Source of the DNA: Diabrotica undecimpunctata
Taxonomy: Eukaryota; Arthropoda; Insecta; Coleoptera; Chrysomelidae
Direction of reading: 5' to 3'
Assembly: GCF_040954645.1 (NCBI RefSeq)
Contig: NC_092813.1
Span: 17,648,136-17,712,135, forward strand
DNA length: 64,000 bases
The stretch's first letter is position 1. Each line of letters begins with the position of its first letter. The notes below the pieces were generated by a model. The model had not been told where the DNA came from. It did not search any database and saw only the letters and a list, made by a program, of their open reading frames with translations. Position numbers and translations under genes: made by a program. This document shows, piece after piece, positions 22,019-34,984 of the stretch.

Positions 22019-25000
22019 TTACAGTTTCTTCGAGACAAGTATAAGAGAGAAGTTTGATTTTGTGGTAAAGGTATTTGTTCTTGAGTCAGTGTGCATCAAA
22101 TACTTAATTGCATCATCATTATGCTTGCATCCAAACAGCCAATGATTAATACCATCAACATAACCATTGCAATCAAAAATTTCTGATTCGGATAAATTTA
22201 GTCTATAGAGGTATGTCTTGACAGTGGCATGGTTAAAGAGACATCTAACAAACATGGAATAAATATTTCTGTTTGGGTAACTTCTTACAGCAAACGGCTC
22301 AGTAGGTAAAACTGGATGAATTTTTGTATAAAGATTATTGCTTCCATTCCACTTAGCCCAGCATACCACTCAATTTGCCAATTTTGTTTAAGACTTTTCT
22401 TGTAAGTGGGTGTTAGATCGCTTCTATCTAGCCAAGTTATTTTTGATAAGATTGCCTCTTTAGCATAAAAATCTGCTTTGGTATTTCTGCCGGAAATACC
22501 AAAGTGTCCCTTTACCCAGACGAAATTTACAGTAGTATGTTCTTCCAGCAGCTTTAGTTGGTTTTCTTAAATTGTATCGACAAGACTATATTTATATAAA
22601 TATTTACGTGAGTTTTCTAAAGCTAATAACGTAGACATTGAATCTGACATAATTACAACTTGATGGTTAGAAATTTTTTTGTTGACAGCCCATTCTAGGG
22701 CTTTATGAATTGCGAACATTTCTGCAGAGTATATAGAGCATTGTTTATCTAACTTAAACATAAGGGATTCTTTGTGATCCGGAATATATACAGCACAACC
22801 GACTCCTAATCTTAATTTAGAACCATCCGCATTCTGCATGGATTATTAAGCTTGGCTATCTGATGCTGAAAATCAACTGGATTCTCATTGTCAAAATTAA
22901 GATACCAAACATTGACTTTGGCATAAGAAACATTGAAATTTGATTGAAAGAAAGTTAAGTCACACGGAGTGTTTAGATACTCAGAAACGTAAGGATATGC
23001 CACTGCCAGAATAGGAAAATTCCTGTTATGCCAAAACAGAAATATCACATATTTTTTGTAGCAGCTCATTTTGATTGTAAGACTGGCATTTAAAAATAAA
23101 TTTTTCAGCTAAAAATAGTCGTCTTAAATGTTAGGGAGGTTCCATAGATTCGGCTAGAAGGTTCTCTGTAGGTGTAGATTTAAGCGCACCTAGAACTAAT
23201 CGCAGAGCCTTATACTGAAGGCGGTCTAGTTTTTTAAGAAGACTGTTTGTGGCAGATCCGTATAGAAAGCTTCCATAGTCTAGAATGGATCTGGTGTACG
23301 CACGATAAAACATTAAGTTAATCTTAGGGTCGGCACCCCATCGATAGCGATTAACTACTTTAAAAATATTTAAACTTTTCTCACATTTCATTAAGCACTT
23401 GTTAATGTGTTCGTCCCATGTTAACTTGGTGTCCAATATAATACCAAGATAAGTGTAGTGATTTTGAACGGGTATACTTAGGCTGTTAAACATAATGCTG
23501 GATATAACTGGTAAACGATGTCGCGTAAAAAATACCACAGCTGATTTCTTCGTAGTAAGTTCAAACCCTTGTTTAAATAAATACTCTCTTGCGTCACACA
23601 TAATCGTTTTTATTGAGTTAATACTTTGTTGGTATGAATTATTCACAGTGTAAAAGCAGAAGTCGTCTGCATATTGTAATATATTGCATTTAATGCCTAT
23701 ACTGTGAAGATCTATAGTGTATAGATTATACAACGAGAAGCTAAGGACAGAGGCTTGTGGTAGACCTTGATGCACTACTCTCGGGCCAATCAATCTATCA
23801 TTACATTGAATGAATACCTGTGTATTAAGAAATAAGTTTACTAACACATATGAACATAAAGGTGGAATACCTATGTGCTTTAGTTTTTCAAATAATATAT
23901 TTAAATTGACGTTATCATAAGCCCCTGAAATATCAAGAAGTATGGCAGATAGATAATTATTATTTAAGTAGGATAATTGAATATCAGTCATTAATTGGGA
24001 CACACAATCCATAGTCCCTTTATTTCTACGAAAGCCATATTGACACACTGGGAAAATATTTTCGTTTTCACACCACCATACTAATCTGCTTTTCATAATT
24101 CGTTCAAATGTTTTAAGCAAACAAGATATAAGAGAGATAGATCTTAGGGCAGTACGCTGGTTTACTTTGGGTATAGGAATAACCAAGCATTGTTTAAGAG
24201 AATCACAGTTGTCTCCTTTAATTAAAATATTGTTGTATAATTTGCACAAATAATGTATGGCAATTACTGGCAGGTTTAATAGCATGCTATAGTTAATGCC
24301 GTCAATACCAGGAGCTGTATTTTCAGAACTCTTAATATTTGTTTTAAGTTCGTCAGCTGAAATGGGGGTTAGTAAAAAATGATCATTAGTGGAGATGCTC
24401 GGCATAAATACTGGTAGATGGACATAATCCGGAGATATTTTTGTAAAAAGACTTTCTACTATGTCTTCATCATTAGCGGTGTACTTTTTCTTACCTTGAA
24501 TTTTGTTTACCCTTTTCTAAATCTCTGAGGGTGAAGTGCCTACTAAGTGAGGAACAAAATCGAGCCCAACTAGATTTGGCTTTTGAGCGGAAAGTGCGTT
24601 TACATACAGCTTCATTCCTCTTGTATTCATGAAAGTCTAAAAGGGTAAGATTGGATTTATACATTTTAAAAGAATTTTTCCTCGAATTCGAAACAGTGAG
24701 ACATTCATCGTCCCACCATGGTGGCGTTTTGAAAGATTTGGCTGAGTGTTTGATAATTTTAAAAGATTTCTTGGCTGCAGTAGTAATAGAATCTAATAAG
24801 AAGAATATCATTTTATTGGTTTTGTTTTTATTTGATTATATCTGAAGATGCTCTCTACAGAATCTCTAAATTTTTCCCAATTTGCATTAGACATTGACCA
24901 CTTAACTGAAGATGTAAAGATTGTAGTTTCAAATTTTATATCCTGCACAGAGAGTCTAATGGGAAAGTGATCGGATCCATAGGTATCTGAAAGAACGGTC

Positions 25001-25608
25001 CAGTCAAAGGCTGAACATAAACTAGAACTTATAATAGTAAGATCTACAACCGATTTGATATGTCCTGGAGGAGTTGCTCTAGTAGCCAATCCGTCATTTA
25101 CCACAACTAGATTAGGAAATACATCTAAGGCTTCTACTAATATATTACCATCGGCGGAACATAAATTGGATCCCCATAATCCATGGTGAGCATTAAAATC
25201 TCCGGTAATAATACAATCATTGTTAATTTAAGAAAAAAGACTAACGTAATCTTGCGTTGTTACTTTAACTTTTGCTGGACGATACACACTCAGAAGAGTA
25301 AATTTTTTGGTCAATCTTAATATTTACACCACAAACTTCGAGTTAGGATTGAAATTGTTAACAAATGAAATGGGCTCATAAATAATGTTATTTGCTAAAA
25401 TAATGGCAACTCCTCCATATCCCTTACTTCTACTTTTATTAACTACATTAAAATTATTGAAGCAAACGGTATCAGATGGTTTGGACCAAGTTTCTGATAA
25501 AAGAGCTATATCAAAACGTTCTTCAAAAAGTAATTGATTTAAAGAATATTTGTTTGTATTTAGCGAACGAATATTCCACTGAATAATTTTAATGTTTTTG
25601 GAAGCCAT
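22019..25608 (-). pseudogene. ORF2 of non-LTR element B1 (endonuclease, RT, RNase H)
   Basis: The ATG at 25608 (minus strand) begins MASKNIKIIQWN, the endonuclease start. The rest of the endonuclease (LLSETW, GYGGVAII, then GSDHFPI) runs to about 24950 with shifts and stops between 25323 and 25105. The linker carries the PPWWDDEC word. RT (24405-23131) has TAPGIDGINY, ISLISCLLKTFERI, QYGFRRNKGTMD, AILLDISGAYDN and catalytic YADD near 23665. The usual LPQGS motif reads LPQAS, a probable inactivating change. RNase H (22839-22567) contains SAEMFAI and SDSMSTL, with its WVKGHFG motif at about 22525. The C-terminal part ends at 22019. Multiple frameshifts separate these blocks. RNase H places it near the I group, but it is clearly a different family from A1/A2. 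Confidence 0.8.
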
Positions 25609-25624
25609 TAAAGTTATGTAAAAA

Positions 25625-26984
25625 TGTTACCTATAATATCTTTAATTTTATTTTCTAATTTAATTTCGTAAATTTTAAGATTAGATTCTATATTTGAGGA
25701 AGAATTGCAATAATCCTGGATACTTTGTTGTATCAAATTTTTGAGTGAAGCACTGAGCTGACTGATAAACTTATTGAATTCATTAGGAGGTTCAGGGTTT
25801 CCAAACTGAAATATAGATCCCGAACAGAAGCTGGTCTGGTATTCTCTACGAATAGGAGGAAAATTAGGAGTTGTATCACAATTTTTTCTTTTTTTGGGTT
25901 GACTAACTGTAGGGGGGGATATATGCTTGTGAGTATTATTATTTTTGTAAGCAGTGCTAAAATTCGAAGGCTTAGAAGAAGAGCTTTTTAATGGAGGGAA
26001 GTCGGTGTCACAGGTAGTTAAGGGTGCAAATTTGTTTTTTTTTGAACTAAACTGGAATAACTTGGATTTTGAATAGCTTTTTCAGCTTATTATGATAACC
26101 AGACTCGTGGTTATTATTTTTACAATAAACGCAAAATGCATTACACTTATCGGGGCAACCAATTTTATCTACATTACCACATTTTTTACATCTTTTTTTT
26201 GACTTACATTGGGTTGTTGAATGACCATATCGAAGACAATTAAAACATTGTATAACCGGACTAACATATACTTCAACCGGACATCTAACTTTATTGATGT
26301 AAATATACTGGGGAATTAATTTACCCTCAAAGCTAACAATTACCATTTGTCTAGGAACTCTTTCGGATATACCATTATTTTAAATTAATCTAGTCATTCT
26401 ATAAACTTTTTTAATAGGAATATTAGACTTAATAGTGTTGAACAGTACATTTTCACTTAAAGTAGTATCCACTCCACGAACGAGACCTTTTTTTTCTGTT
26501 AAATAATTTGGAATATATGCTGTTAGATTACTTTTTAAAAAAAAATCTTCAGTAACTAACTTATTAGCAACAGAACCTGAGTCTACTGGATTTTAATACG
26601 GTTTTTACCTACACTAACAATTTCAATAATATTTTTATCATAACTAGATAACGAAAGTAGTTTCTCTTCAAGTTTCATTGGATGCAAATGACCTATATTT
26701 AAATTGATATGTTGAACATATAAAAAAAAGGACCATTATCATTAGAACTAAATCGACTAGATGAATTAAATTCCTGACTTTTTTGAATATTTGTTTTAGC
26801 TGAAGTCGATGGCAATCTTTTCTCAATACCGTTTTTAATATTATTTGAGTAGTCAACCTGAGAATTACAATGTAGTTATAATTACGTCATTCCCATCTGT
26901 AAATTCAATGTCCTCTACACCAGGATCTGGTGGATCTTTCCCAGAAATGCCATTTTTGCCCGCGGACATGACGGGGCACGGCAT
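25625..26984 (-). pseudogene. ORF1 (Gag-like) of B1 with zinc knuckles
   Basis: Likely start is ATG at 26984 or the in-frame ATG at 26969 (MSAGKNGISGKDPPDPG). The frame is broken soon after. The best block (26346-26047) holds a zinc knuckle CFNCLRYGHSTTQC (CX2CX4HX4C), a Cys-rich middle and CVYCKNNNHESGYH (CX2CX4HX4H). After a stop and shift near 26047 the Ser/Pro-rich C-terminus continues to about 25627, 19 bases before the ORF2 ATG. It would act as RNA-binding particle protein. Confidence 0.7.
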
Positions 26985-27139
26985 TTAACAAAAAGTATAT
27001 AAAAAATTTTCACTTACAGTACAGTTGACAGAATAACAGAACTTAAAATATAAAGGAAAACAAACAAAATCTGCTAAACACTCTGTATTATATCTTGAAA
27101 CACATTCTGCACTTCACAACAGATCTAAATTGAGTAAAA

Positions 27140-29742
27140 TAAAACTCTAGAACTACTTAAATATACAAATTTTCCCGAGGAACTCTTAAACGCGTCCAAA
27201 CACTTTGACAGTTATTTGACACCATCTGTTATACCACGGGAAATTACAATATATTCTACAAATAACGAAAAGGAATTTTTACTAGAACCATTTAATATTA
27301 CTGAATTAGAGTATGCACTCAAAAACAGAAATAATTCTAAATATATAAAATAATAAGTGCAGGATTGGATAATATTAAATATCCTATGATTCAGTTTCTT
27401 CCAAAAATTGCTAAACTATTTTTATTGGATATATTCATTGACATAATTATCAATAATTTAGTTATTCATCAATTTAAAGATGTAATAATTATTCCTATTC
27501 TCAAACCAGGAAAAAATCCCAATGTATTCGAGTTATACAGACCCATTTCCCTGATGTCTTGTTTACTAAAAACATTAGAACGAATGATCAAACATAGACT
27601 GGAATGGTGGTTGGATAAGAAGAAATTACTTCTAGACCTTTAATTTGGATACAAAAAAAGATGTGGTACTATAGATGCTCTTGCCACATTAGTAACGGAC
27701 ATTCAGGATACATTTTCCAATAATACATACCTACCCACAATATGTTTGGACATAGAAGGTGCTTATAATAACGTTTGTCTGGACATTCTTATGGAAAAAA
27801 TTATTAGAAATTTTTATATACCAGCTACATTAGTGAAAACCATTCTCAACTTTTACACTTGCAGAAAAATTTATTTGAGGTCAAATAACAGTAAACTTAT
27901 AGGTCCTCGATATAACAACCTAGGACTTCCACAAGGGTCAGTTTTGAGCCCTTTATTATTTAATCTATATACATCTGATTTGCACAATGTCTCCCTAGTA
28001 AATAAGTCTTAATATAATACAATATGCTGATGATTTTCTTATATGTTAATCTTCCAAAACATACGAAAAGTGCATACAAATTTTGGGAAAAATGAACGAC
28101 TACTCCAATAGCTGGTTTAAAGAAAATGGGTTCGAAATAGCACCAAGTAAATCTAGTATTATGTATTTTCACGAGGCATAATCTTCCAAAAATAGACAAG
28201 TTAACAGTGAACAGTCGGGAATATAATTTCTGTTCTTCAATTAAATACTTAGGGATGATTCTTGACCGTAAATTAACGGTAACTTGAAAGTTACCCATTG
28301 ACTTCATGTTAAATAGATGTAATAAGGGATTAAATTTCCTTAAAGCAATTTCTAAAACTTGGTGGGGATCCGATGTAGAAACTGTGTTACTTTTTTATAG
28401 ATCGTACATAAGATCAATCATAGATTATGGATGTGTTTTGTATCGTTTAGCAGCTAAGTTATTTCCCTATATCCTAGGGAATATAGACGTGTTTCAAAAT
28501 ACAATATTACGGATTTGCCTAGGTACTATGAAATCAACTCCAACCAATTCGTTATATGTTGAAGCACTAGAATTTCCACTCAAATATAGAAGAGAATATC
28601 TTAGTCAAACATTTCTGATTAATATTCGTCATAGAAACCTCTCTCTTTACTGCAGTATTAGCAAACTTAATAATGCAGATTTAACAAATAAATATTGGAT
28701 CCACAAAAATTCCCCTCCACTTTGTGAAGCTTTTAGAAATCTCTCAAATTGCAATAACACCAACTCATACACATATGATAATTCAAACTTTGAAGAAATT
28801 ACTCTTTTTTGCAAACTATTACGGTAATTAAACCAAGGTACCATGTAAATACTGCAATTAGCTACAATATTTTAAGGAATTTATTGGAAAACTGGCCAGT
28901 ATCAACAGTTATTTATACAGACGCATCAAAGTCTTTTCTTGGCACTGGATGCGCTTTTTATATTCCTTCAAAAAGTATAGAAAACATGTTTACTCTGGAT
29001 CATAATTTTTCAATTTTTACTGCTGAAGCTATAGCAATTTATGAAACATTAAAGTATTTTAAAAATTCCAATGACAACTCCGCAATAATTGCATCTGATT
29101 CTTTGTCGGTTCTTATAGCCATTGAGACTATATCTTTTCCTAAAAAAAACACAAATATTTACATCTAATCTTCTAATCAAAAACAATATTTTTGAATTAC
29201 ATCAGGAACAAAGAACAGTTATATTTTTGTGGATTAAAGCTCACATAGGGCTTGAGCATAATGAGTATGTAGATATACTAGCTAAGAAAGCCATTGATTC
29301 TGGTGCAAAAACAGGTTATAAGCTCTGCATCCCAGATTTATTTGTAACAATCAAGAATATTGTAAACAATCAGTGGAAACAAGAATACCATGAATACAGT
29401 TAACACTCTAAATCACAATATGCACTCATACAACTCTCAATCCCGAGTGAATTTTGGTTTAAAAATTACTTTTTTCCACGTAGATACATTACATCTATTA
29501 TCAGAATAAAATCAGGACACGCATGTTATCTGGCTCATCTGGCAAAACTTAAAATTGTAAATTCCAATTCATGCAAAGTTTGTCAAAAAGAAGCAGATTT
29601 AAACCACATTTTCTTTGAATGTACAAAATATATAAAACAAACTGACGACTTAGTAAAAAATATAATCAACCATAAAATCCTTCCACCCTATAACATTTGT
29701 TACCTTTTGTCATTAAATAACAAAAATGTATATAACTACTAA
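27140..29742 (+). pseudogene. 5'-truncated non-LTR element B2: RT, RNase H, C-terminal Cys/His motif
   Basis: This is related to B1 but on the opposite strand, and it begins in the linker before RT. RT contains LYRPISLMSCLLKTLERMIK, FGYKKRCGTIDA, CLDIEGAYNNV, GLPQGSVLSPLLFNLYTSD and YADDF near 28030. RNase H (28910-29290) contains YTDASK, TAEAIAI, ASDSLSVL and WIKAHIGLEHNEYVDILAKKA. A C-terminal CX2C...HX4C motif (CKVCQKEADLNHIFFEC) lies at about 29570-29620. Stops occur at 27640, 28010, 29165 and 29401 and there are several shifts. Loss of the 5' part is the usual outcome of aborted reverse transcription. A UTR with AATAAATA words runs to about 29960. Confidence 0.8.
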
Positions 29743-29984
29743 ACAGAATTTATTTCGAAAAGTAACCTCAATTTGTAAGTTCAGTCAAAAAAATAGTAAC
29801 CTTTGTTTTATCCCATTTGTTTTAAACCTACTATCCGTAACCCTCTCTAGTTTGTGTTTTAATTTAATGTCTTGATGGGTCCCTAGACGAGAAGCGAGTA
29901 ACCATGTTTGTTCCATGGATAACCGAATAACCAATAATAAATATATTGTGATAATTATTTTCTTTTCTTTCCTTTGGGAAGAAC

Positions 29985-30975
29985 TTAAAAAAGTTTTGAC
30001 TGGCTGAATGGCATATGCCTATGCCAAAAAAAGAGATTTTTAGGGTTTGGAAGAGCTGTTTGGGCTGTGTTAGTTTTATTTCGACGATCGTTTATTATGG
30101 ACCAAGTTTTTTTACAACATTTTAGATCTTCCCAGACGATTTTGATAGTACATTTTTTTAGCTGTTTGATAAATTTTAGATAAATTTCTCTGTACTTGTT
30201 GATATATTCAGTGACAAAGACGTTGTAGAAAATTTCTTGATCTACACTAGTGTACATATTCTTGGCTGATATACGGATATTTTGGTAATCCAGGTTTTAT
30301 GATGTTTTAACTGAATTGTAATTAAAGGAAATGCCTTATAAAAAATGCAAACAAGTCTATCTAAAAACCACTGAAATTATAGTGAACGTACACAGAAGGA
30401 AAGTTCCACAAAGAAATCAAGCATAAATTTTGGAACTTACGAAAATTCTCAGCGCAAAAAATCCTACCTAAACGTTGGGTTCTCGAGGAGGGCTTGTTGA
30501 GAGTGTTAAACTTGGTATATATTGCTTCATGATAAGCTAGTCTTGCATTAATAATTGTAGAGCGTACATCAAGGGGTGAGAAATCTGAGACAATATAATC
30601 AATTATGGTAAATGTTCTTTAAGTAATTCTTGTAGGAGAATTAACGTGCATTATTAAACTATAGGATTTGAATATATTGCCAAAGATAGTTGGGTAGCAC
30701 AAGCAACAGCGTAATTACTATTTAATTAATCGCATATAATGTTTCTGCTTTTATTGGTCAGGTCATCTAACAAATTTAGCAGGTTCTGAAAAAATAGTTC
30801 AGTGGAAGAATCAGGTGATCTACAAATGCAAAGAATGTATAGATTAAGATTCTTGTTATAAACTAATGAAAACTCAAAAAAGGCTTCATTCAACAATTTT
30901 AATTTTTAAACCAATTTTTTTCCAATACTTAAAATAGCTAGAAAAACATTCGCTGCGTACTGTTTTCGTATACTG
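29985..30975 (-). pseudogene. Endonuclease and linker relic of a further non-LTR family
   Basis: On the minus strand, broken frames give endonuclease-like words: YILCI-RSPDSSTE, then TRITKNTFTIIDYIVSDFSP, the usual region after the catalytic Asp-Asn. Downstream (30257-29985) is a basic linker, YINKYREIYLKFIKQ, with KKTWSIINDRRNK, typical of the segment just before RT in CR1/Jockey-type elements. No RT follows. The relic is truncated at both ends, abutting the hAT 5' end near 30988 on one side and the 3' end of B2 on the other. Confidence 0.5.
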
Positions 30976-30987
30976 TTTTTGTCATAT

Positions 30988-33900
30988 CAGGGATGAATAA
31001 CACGTGGCCCGTTAAACATATTTATACGGCCCGCCAATCACATAGGCAGTACGATACAAAACATGAACAAGAATTCAAAAACTTTATAGAACAACTCTGG
31101 CTAGGTAAGTTTAATCAAATGAAGAAAAGCTAGGGAAAACAACCGACTATTTTTAAAAATTAAGCTATTTTATCAAATACGACAGTAAAAGTTAGTTTTG
31201 GTATCAGTCAAATACTGGCAAAAAAATGACACCCAATGAGAGATGATAAAAGACTGCCTGACTGCTGTTGCAGAAATAACATTTCCTCGTCAAATAAATA
31301 TTATTTCAAACATAAGTTTATTAAGATTCACCATTTAAAACTTGTCCGAGAATATAACAACAACGCTGCGTGAATGCATTGCAAAATTCGAAATAAACAA
31401 ACACTGTTCTTTGGCACTTGATGAATGTTGCGATATAGCTTCTTCCTCTTAGAGTGCCGTCTTCCTACGGAGGTTGGCAATCATAATGGCTATTTTTATT
31501 TTTGAACTTGCTGCTCTAAACAAATCAATCGATATGCATTGATACCAATCACCTAGATTCTTCAACCATGAGTTCTGCCTTCGGCCAACAGAATCTTCTT
31601 CCTTGAATCTTTCCCTGTATTATGAATCTCCAAATTTCATATTTTGGTCCCCTCATCATGTGGTCTAGGAATTTCAGTTTTCTGATTTGTATAGTGTTGA
31701 TTAGTTCTATTTCTTTACCAACCCTCTCCAGTACTTCTTTATTTAAAATTCTATCAATCCATGATATTTTGTATACTCTGCGGTAAAACCAGAGTTCGAA
31801 AGCCTCGATTCTTTTTAAATTGCATTTTTTTAATGTCCAAGTCTCAGCTCCATATAATAATATTGAAAATATATAACAGCAAATGGTACGTAGTCTGATC
31901 TCCAAATTTAGATTTTTGAACGTTAAGAGTAGCTTCATTCGTATAAATGCTGATCTGGCAATCTCTATTCGCCTATTTATTTCTGCAGTATGATCATTGG
32001 TTTCATTGATCAAAGTTCCCAAGTACTGATATTTTTCTACTTGTTCTATCACGTTACCATTGATTGTCAATAGGTGATGTATATTTTGTGGTCTTTTTGT
32101 AATTAGCACGTACTTCGTTTTTTTAGCGTTTATAGTAATTCCCATCTCAGGACTATTCATACATAAGCTTTCGATTAGATGTTGTAGATCTTCTATACTC
32201 GTTCCTATGATCACAGTGTCGTCTGTATATCGTAAGCTGTTAATTAGTTCTCCGTTAACGGTAACTCCCACTTTGATATTATTGAGGGTGTTTTGGAAAA
32301 TTTCTTCAGAATATAAGTTAAACAAAAGTGGCGATAAAACACATCTCTGTCTAACTCCTCTACAGATCTTCATTTCTTCTGAGCCTATCAATATGAACTA
32401 TGGCACTTTGGTTTCAATATAATGTTTGCACTATATTTATGATTTTACTGTCAATGCGCTTGTTCATAAGTTTTGATATTAGTTTTTCATGTCTTACTTT
32501 ATTGAAAGCTTTTTCGTAGTCAACAAAGCACAAGTGTAGATCAACGTTTACATCCCGACATCGCTGAATTAATATGTTGATGGCAAATAGTCCTTCTCGA
32601 GTACCCATTCCATTTTGGAACCCGAACTGCGTCTAGTATGACGCATGAGACTCAGTGTTTGATAATCAGAGCTCTTTTGCTGCTTGTTTTTTAGGGATCG
32701 TTATAAATGCTGAGTTTAGCCACTCTTGTGGTATTATTTCCGTATTGTACACCATGTTGAATAAATCTGCCAATACTTCCATGTTATATTCTTCTACTAG
32801 TTTTAACATTTCTACTGGTATTTTATCTAATCCATCTGCCTTATTATCTTTATAGTTTTTGATAGCATATTTGATTTCATCTATCGTGATCTTCTGTCTC
32901 TCTAAAGGATTTAATTCTTGTATTTTCTGCATTTCACCTCTTTCATCTTGGAAGAGTTCTCTAACGTATTCCTCGTCTTAATTTCTCTGGTAAATCTATT
33001 AGTAGTACTTTTTTTTGTCTTTTATGTGTCCTTGCTGTCTATTTCGACCCATTCCAGTCACTTTTCTTATTTTTTTGTGCATATTCTCATATCATATTTT
33101 GTTTCTAGTTCTTCTATCTCTTTACATTGTTTCATCAAATAGATTTCCTTAGCTGTTTTGATTTTTTCCTTAATTATTCGTTTTAGTTCTTTATACTTCT
33201 GTGGATCTTTTTCTTTATATTTCCTTCTTTCTTCCATCTGTAATAGTATTTCTCCTGTCGTCCACTGTTTTTTAGCCTCTGACCTATGTTGTATCAAACT
33301 TTCTTGAGCTGATTTCAGTAATGAGTTTTTTATATTATACCACTTTTTATTTACATCCATAATTCGATTGTTGCCAGTTAGTGTTTTTTGCATACAAACA
33401 TTCACATTATTTTTTAATTCGTTTTTTATTTCTTCGTTTTTTAGCATTCTTACATTAATTTTTGGTTGTTGTTTTCTGAGTTCAACTCTTTTTAATTTTA
33501 TTTTCATATCAGCAACTAACAGCACAACTCGCTATATTTTTACGTGGTATTAACACCAAATTTATTATTACCGAAGATTTGTGTTCATTGGTTTTAACGC
33601 AAGGGACTACAACCGGCAAATACCTGTACGATGAACCAAAGTCTGTATCGAAAAATTATTTAATGTTATAAGAAAAGTTTATTTGTATATCGACAGACAG
33701 AGTAAGAGCAATGTCAAACATGTATGTAGGAGTATCGGGAAGGCTATTTCAAGCCAGAAATATTCGTTACCCATTTCATAATACACCAGGAAAATTCGTA
33801 TGCGAAAAGAGCGAGTTTGCCACATATCACAGTACCAATAATTAAACTAATCAATTTTATAACATCGCTCCCGTTATATCACCGTGAATTTAAAGAATTG

Positions 33901-34690
33901 GAAACTGAATATGTCGACGTGGTTTTTAATACCGAAGTATGTTAGCTTCTTACACATACTTCGACAAGACAACTTTAAAAGTGAAATATAATTAATCTTG
34001 GATATGAAGGGATTTGCCTTTCCTCATTTTGGTAATAAAGAATGGATCTGCGATTTTGGGTTTCTTATTGACATGACTCAGCATCTCAATAATCTTAGTG
34101 TGAAACTTCAAGGCAAAGGAAGTATATATAAAATTTGAATGATAAAATTCTGGACTTCGAGCGCAAATTACAATTATGGAAACAACATCTTTTGCAGAAT
34201 AATGTGTCTCATTTTCCACATTATTTTAAAAGAAAACGTTACTACTTCTCAAAAAGAAGCACAATATATGGACATTTTAATCAACGAATTTTAATTATGA
34301 TTCCACATATTCAAAGCTGAGAAGACAGCCGTTTCGTCAGTTAATAGCGATGTGGATACAGTTCCCGAAAACTTTCAAATGGAAGTGATTGACGTGCAAA
34401 ATAATACCGATTTAAAAAATGTATTTTTCTCAGTAAACATCGATTTTTTTTATAAATCTTGTGTGAGCCTTGAGAAATTTTCGCTTTGACGAAAAATGTA
34501 AAGTTTTTGTTTGTAAGTGCGTATGTTTGCGAACAATTATTATTTTCCACCATGAAATTAATCAAAAATGACCACCGATCAAGACTAAGTGATGCACGAT
34601 TAAAAAGCTGCGGACGTGTCGCTACCTAATTAATATCGGCTGATATTGATCAGCTTATATCAAAAAAACAATGCCAAATTTCCTGTTAAA
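30988..34690 (+). pseudogene. hAT transposase relic, split by an RTE-like insertion
   Basis: The putative 5' terminus CAGGGATGAATAAC is at 30988. The transposase reads in pieces: end of a BED finger and downstream helix (QYDTKHEQEFKNF, about 31045), then LRECIAKFEINKHCSLALDE with the first catalytic Asp near 31420. After the insertion (31443-33520) come LAIFLRG, LVLTQGTTTG and ITVPIIKLINFI with SLPLYHREFKELE. Next are KGFAFPHFGNKEWICDFGF and ILDFERKLQLWKQHLLQN. The C-terminal dimerisation block is degraded at 34510-34640 (CLRTIIIFHHEI in a shifted frame). Many stops and shifts. The element would have moved by cut and paste with 8-bp target duplications. The 3' terminus is not found. Confidence 0.75.
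31443..33520 (-). mobile_element. 5'-truncated RTE-like non-LTR retrotransposon inserted in the hAT transposase
   Basis: Minus strand. It begins inside the endonuclease-RT linker (33510-33070; KKQWTTGEILLQMEERRKYK), then RT in three blocks: DGLDKIPVEMLKLVEEYN, then FGFQNGMGTREGLF and HLCFVDYEKAFNKVRHEKLI, then GVRQRCVLSPLLFNLYSEEI and the catalytic motif near 32235, which reads YTDD. The tail has LLYGAETWTLKK and IRKLKFLDHMMRGPKYEIW. The 3' UTR ends in a CTTCTTCC word (minus-strand GAA-rich end), as in the copy at 55381. It sits exactly between the two halves of the hAT catalytic domain. Shifts lie near 32400 and 32650. Confidence 0.8.
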
Positions 34691-34984
34691 ATTTCTGTAA
34701 ATTTTAAATTTACAAATTCACAAATTTTCTTCCAAAAAGTAAATTTTTTTTTCTGTTTTTTTCTTGTTTGTTTTTATTTTGCAATAAATTTTAATATCAA
34801 ATCTTTGTTTTAATTTCATATTTTTTCATACTAATGTTTATTTGAAAAAGTTTTTTAAATTATTAACAGGTTAGGTACGCATACGGGCCGCGTGGCCCAT
34901 ATCATTTATAAGTAATAATTGCGTAATTATTTATTTTTTTGTTATATATTTATAGTAAGAACACATTTTAGGCAAAATAAGTTT
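34691..34984. other. hAT 3' flank
   Basis: This is AT-rich, apart from a GC-rich word (gggccgcgtggccc) near 34875. It resembles the GGCC-rich subterminal words near the hAT 5' end (cgtggcccg at 31000), so it is probably subterminal hAT sequence. Confidence 0.4.
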
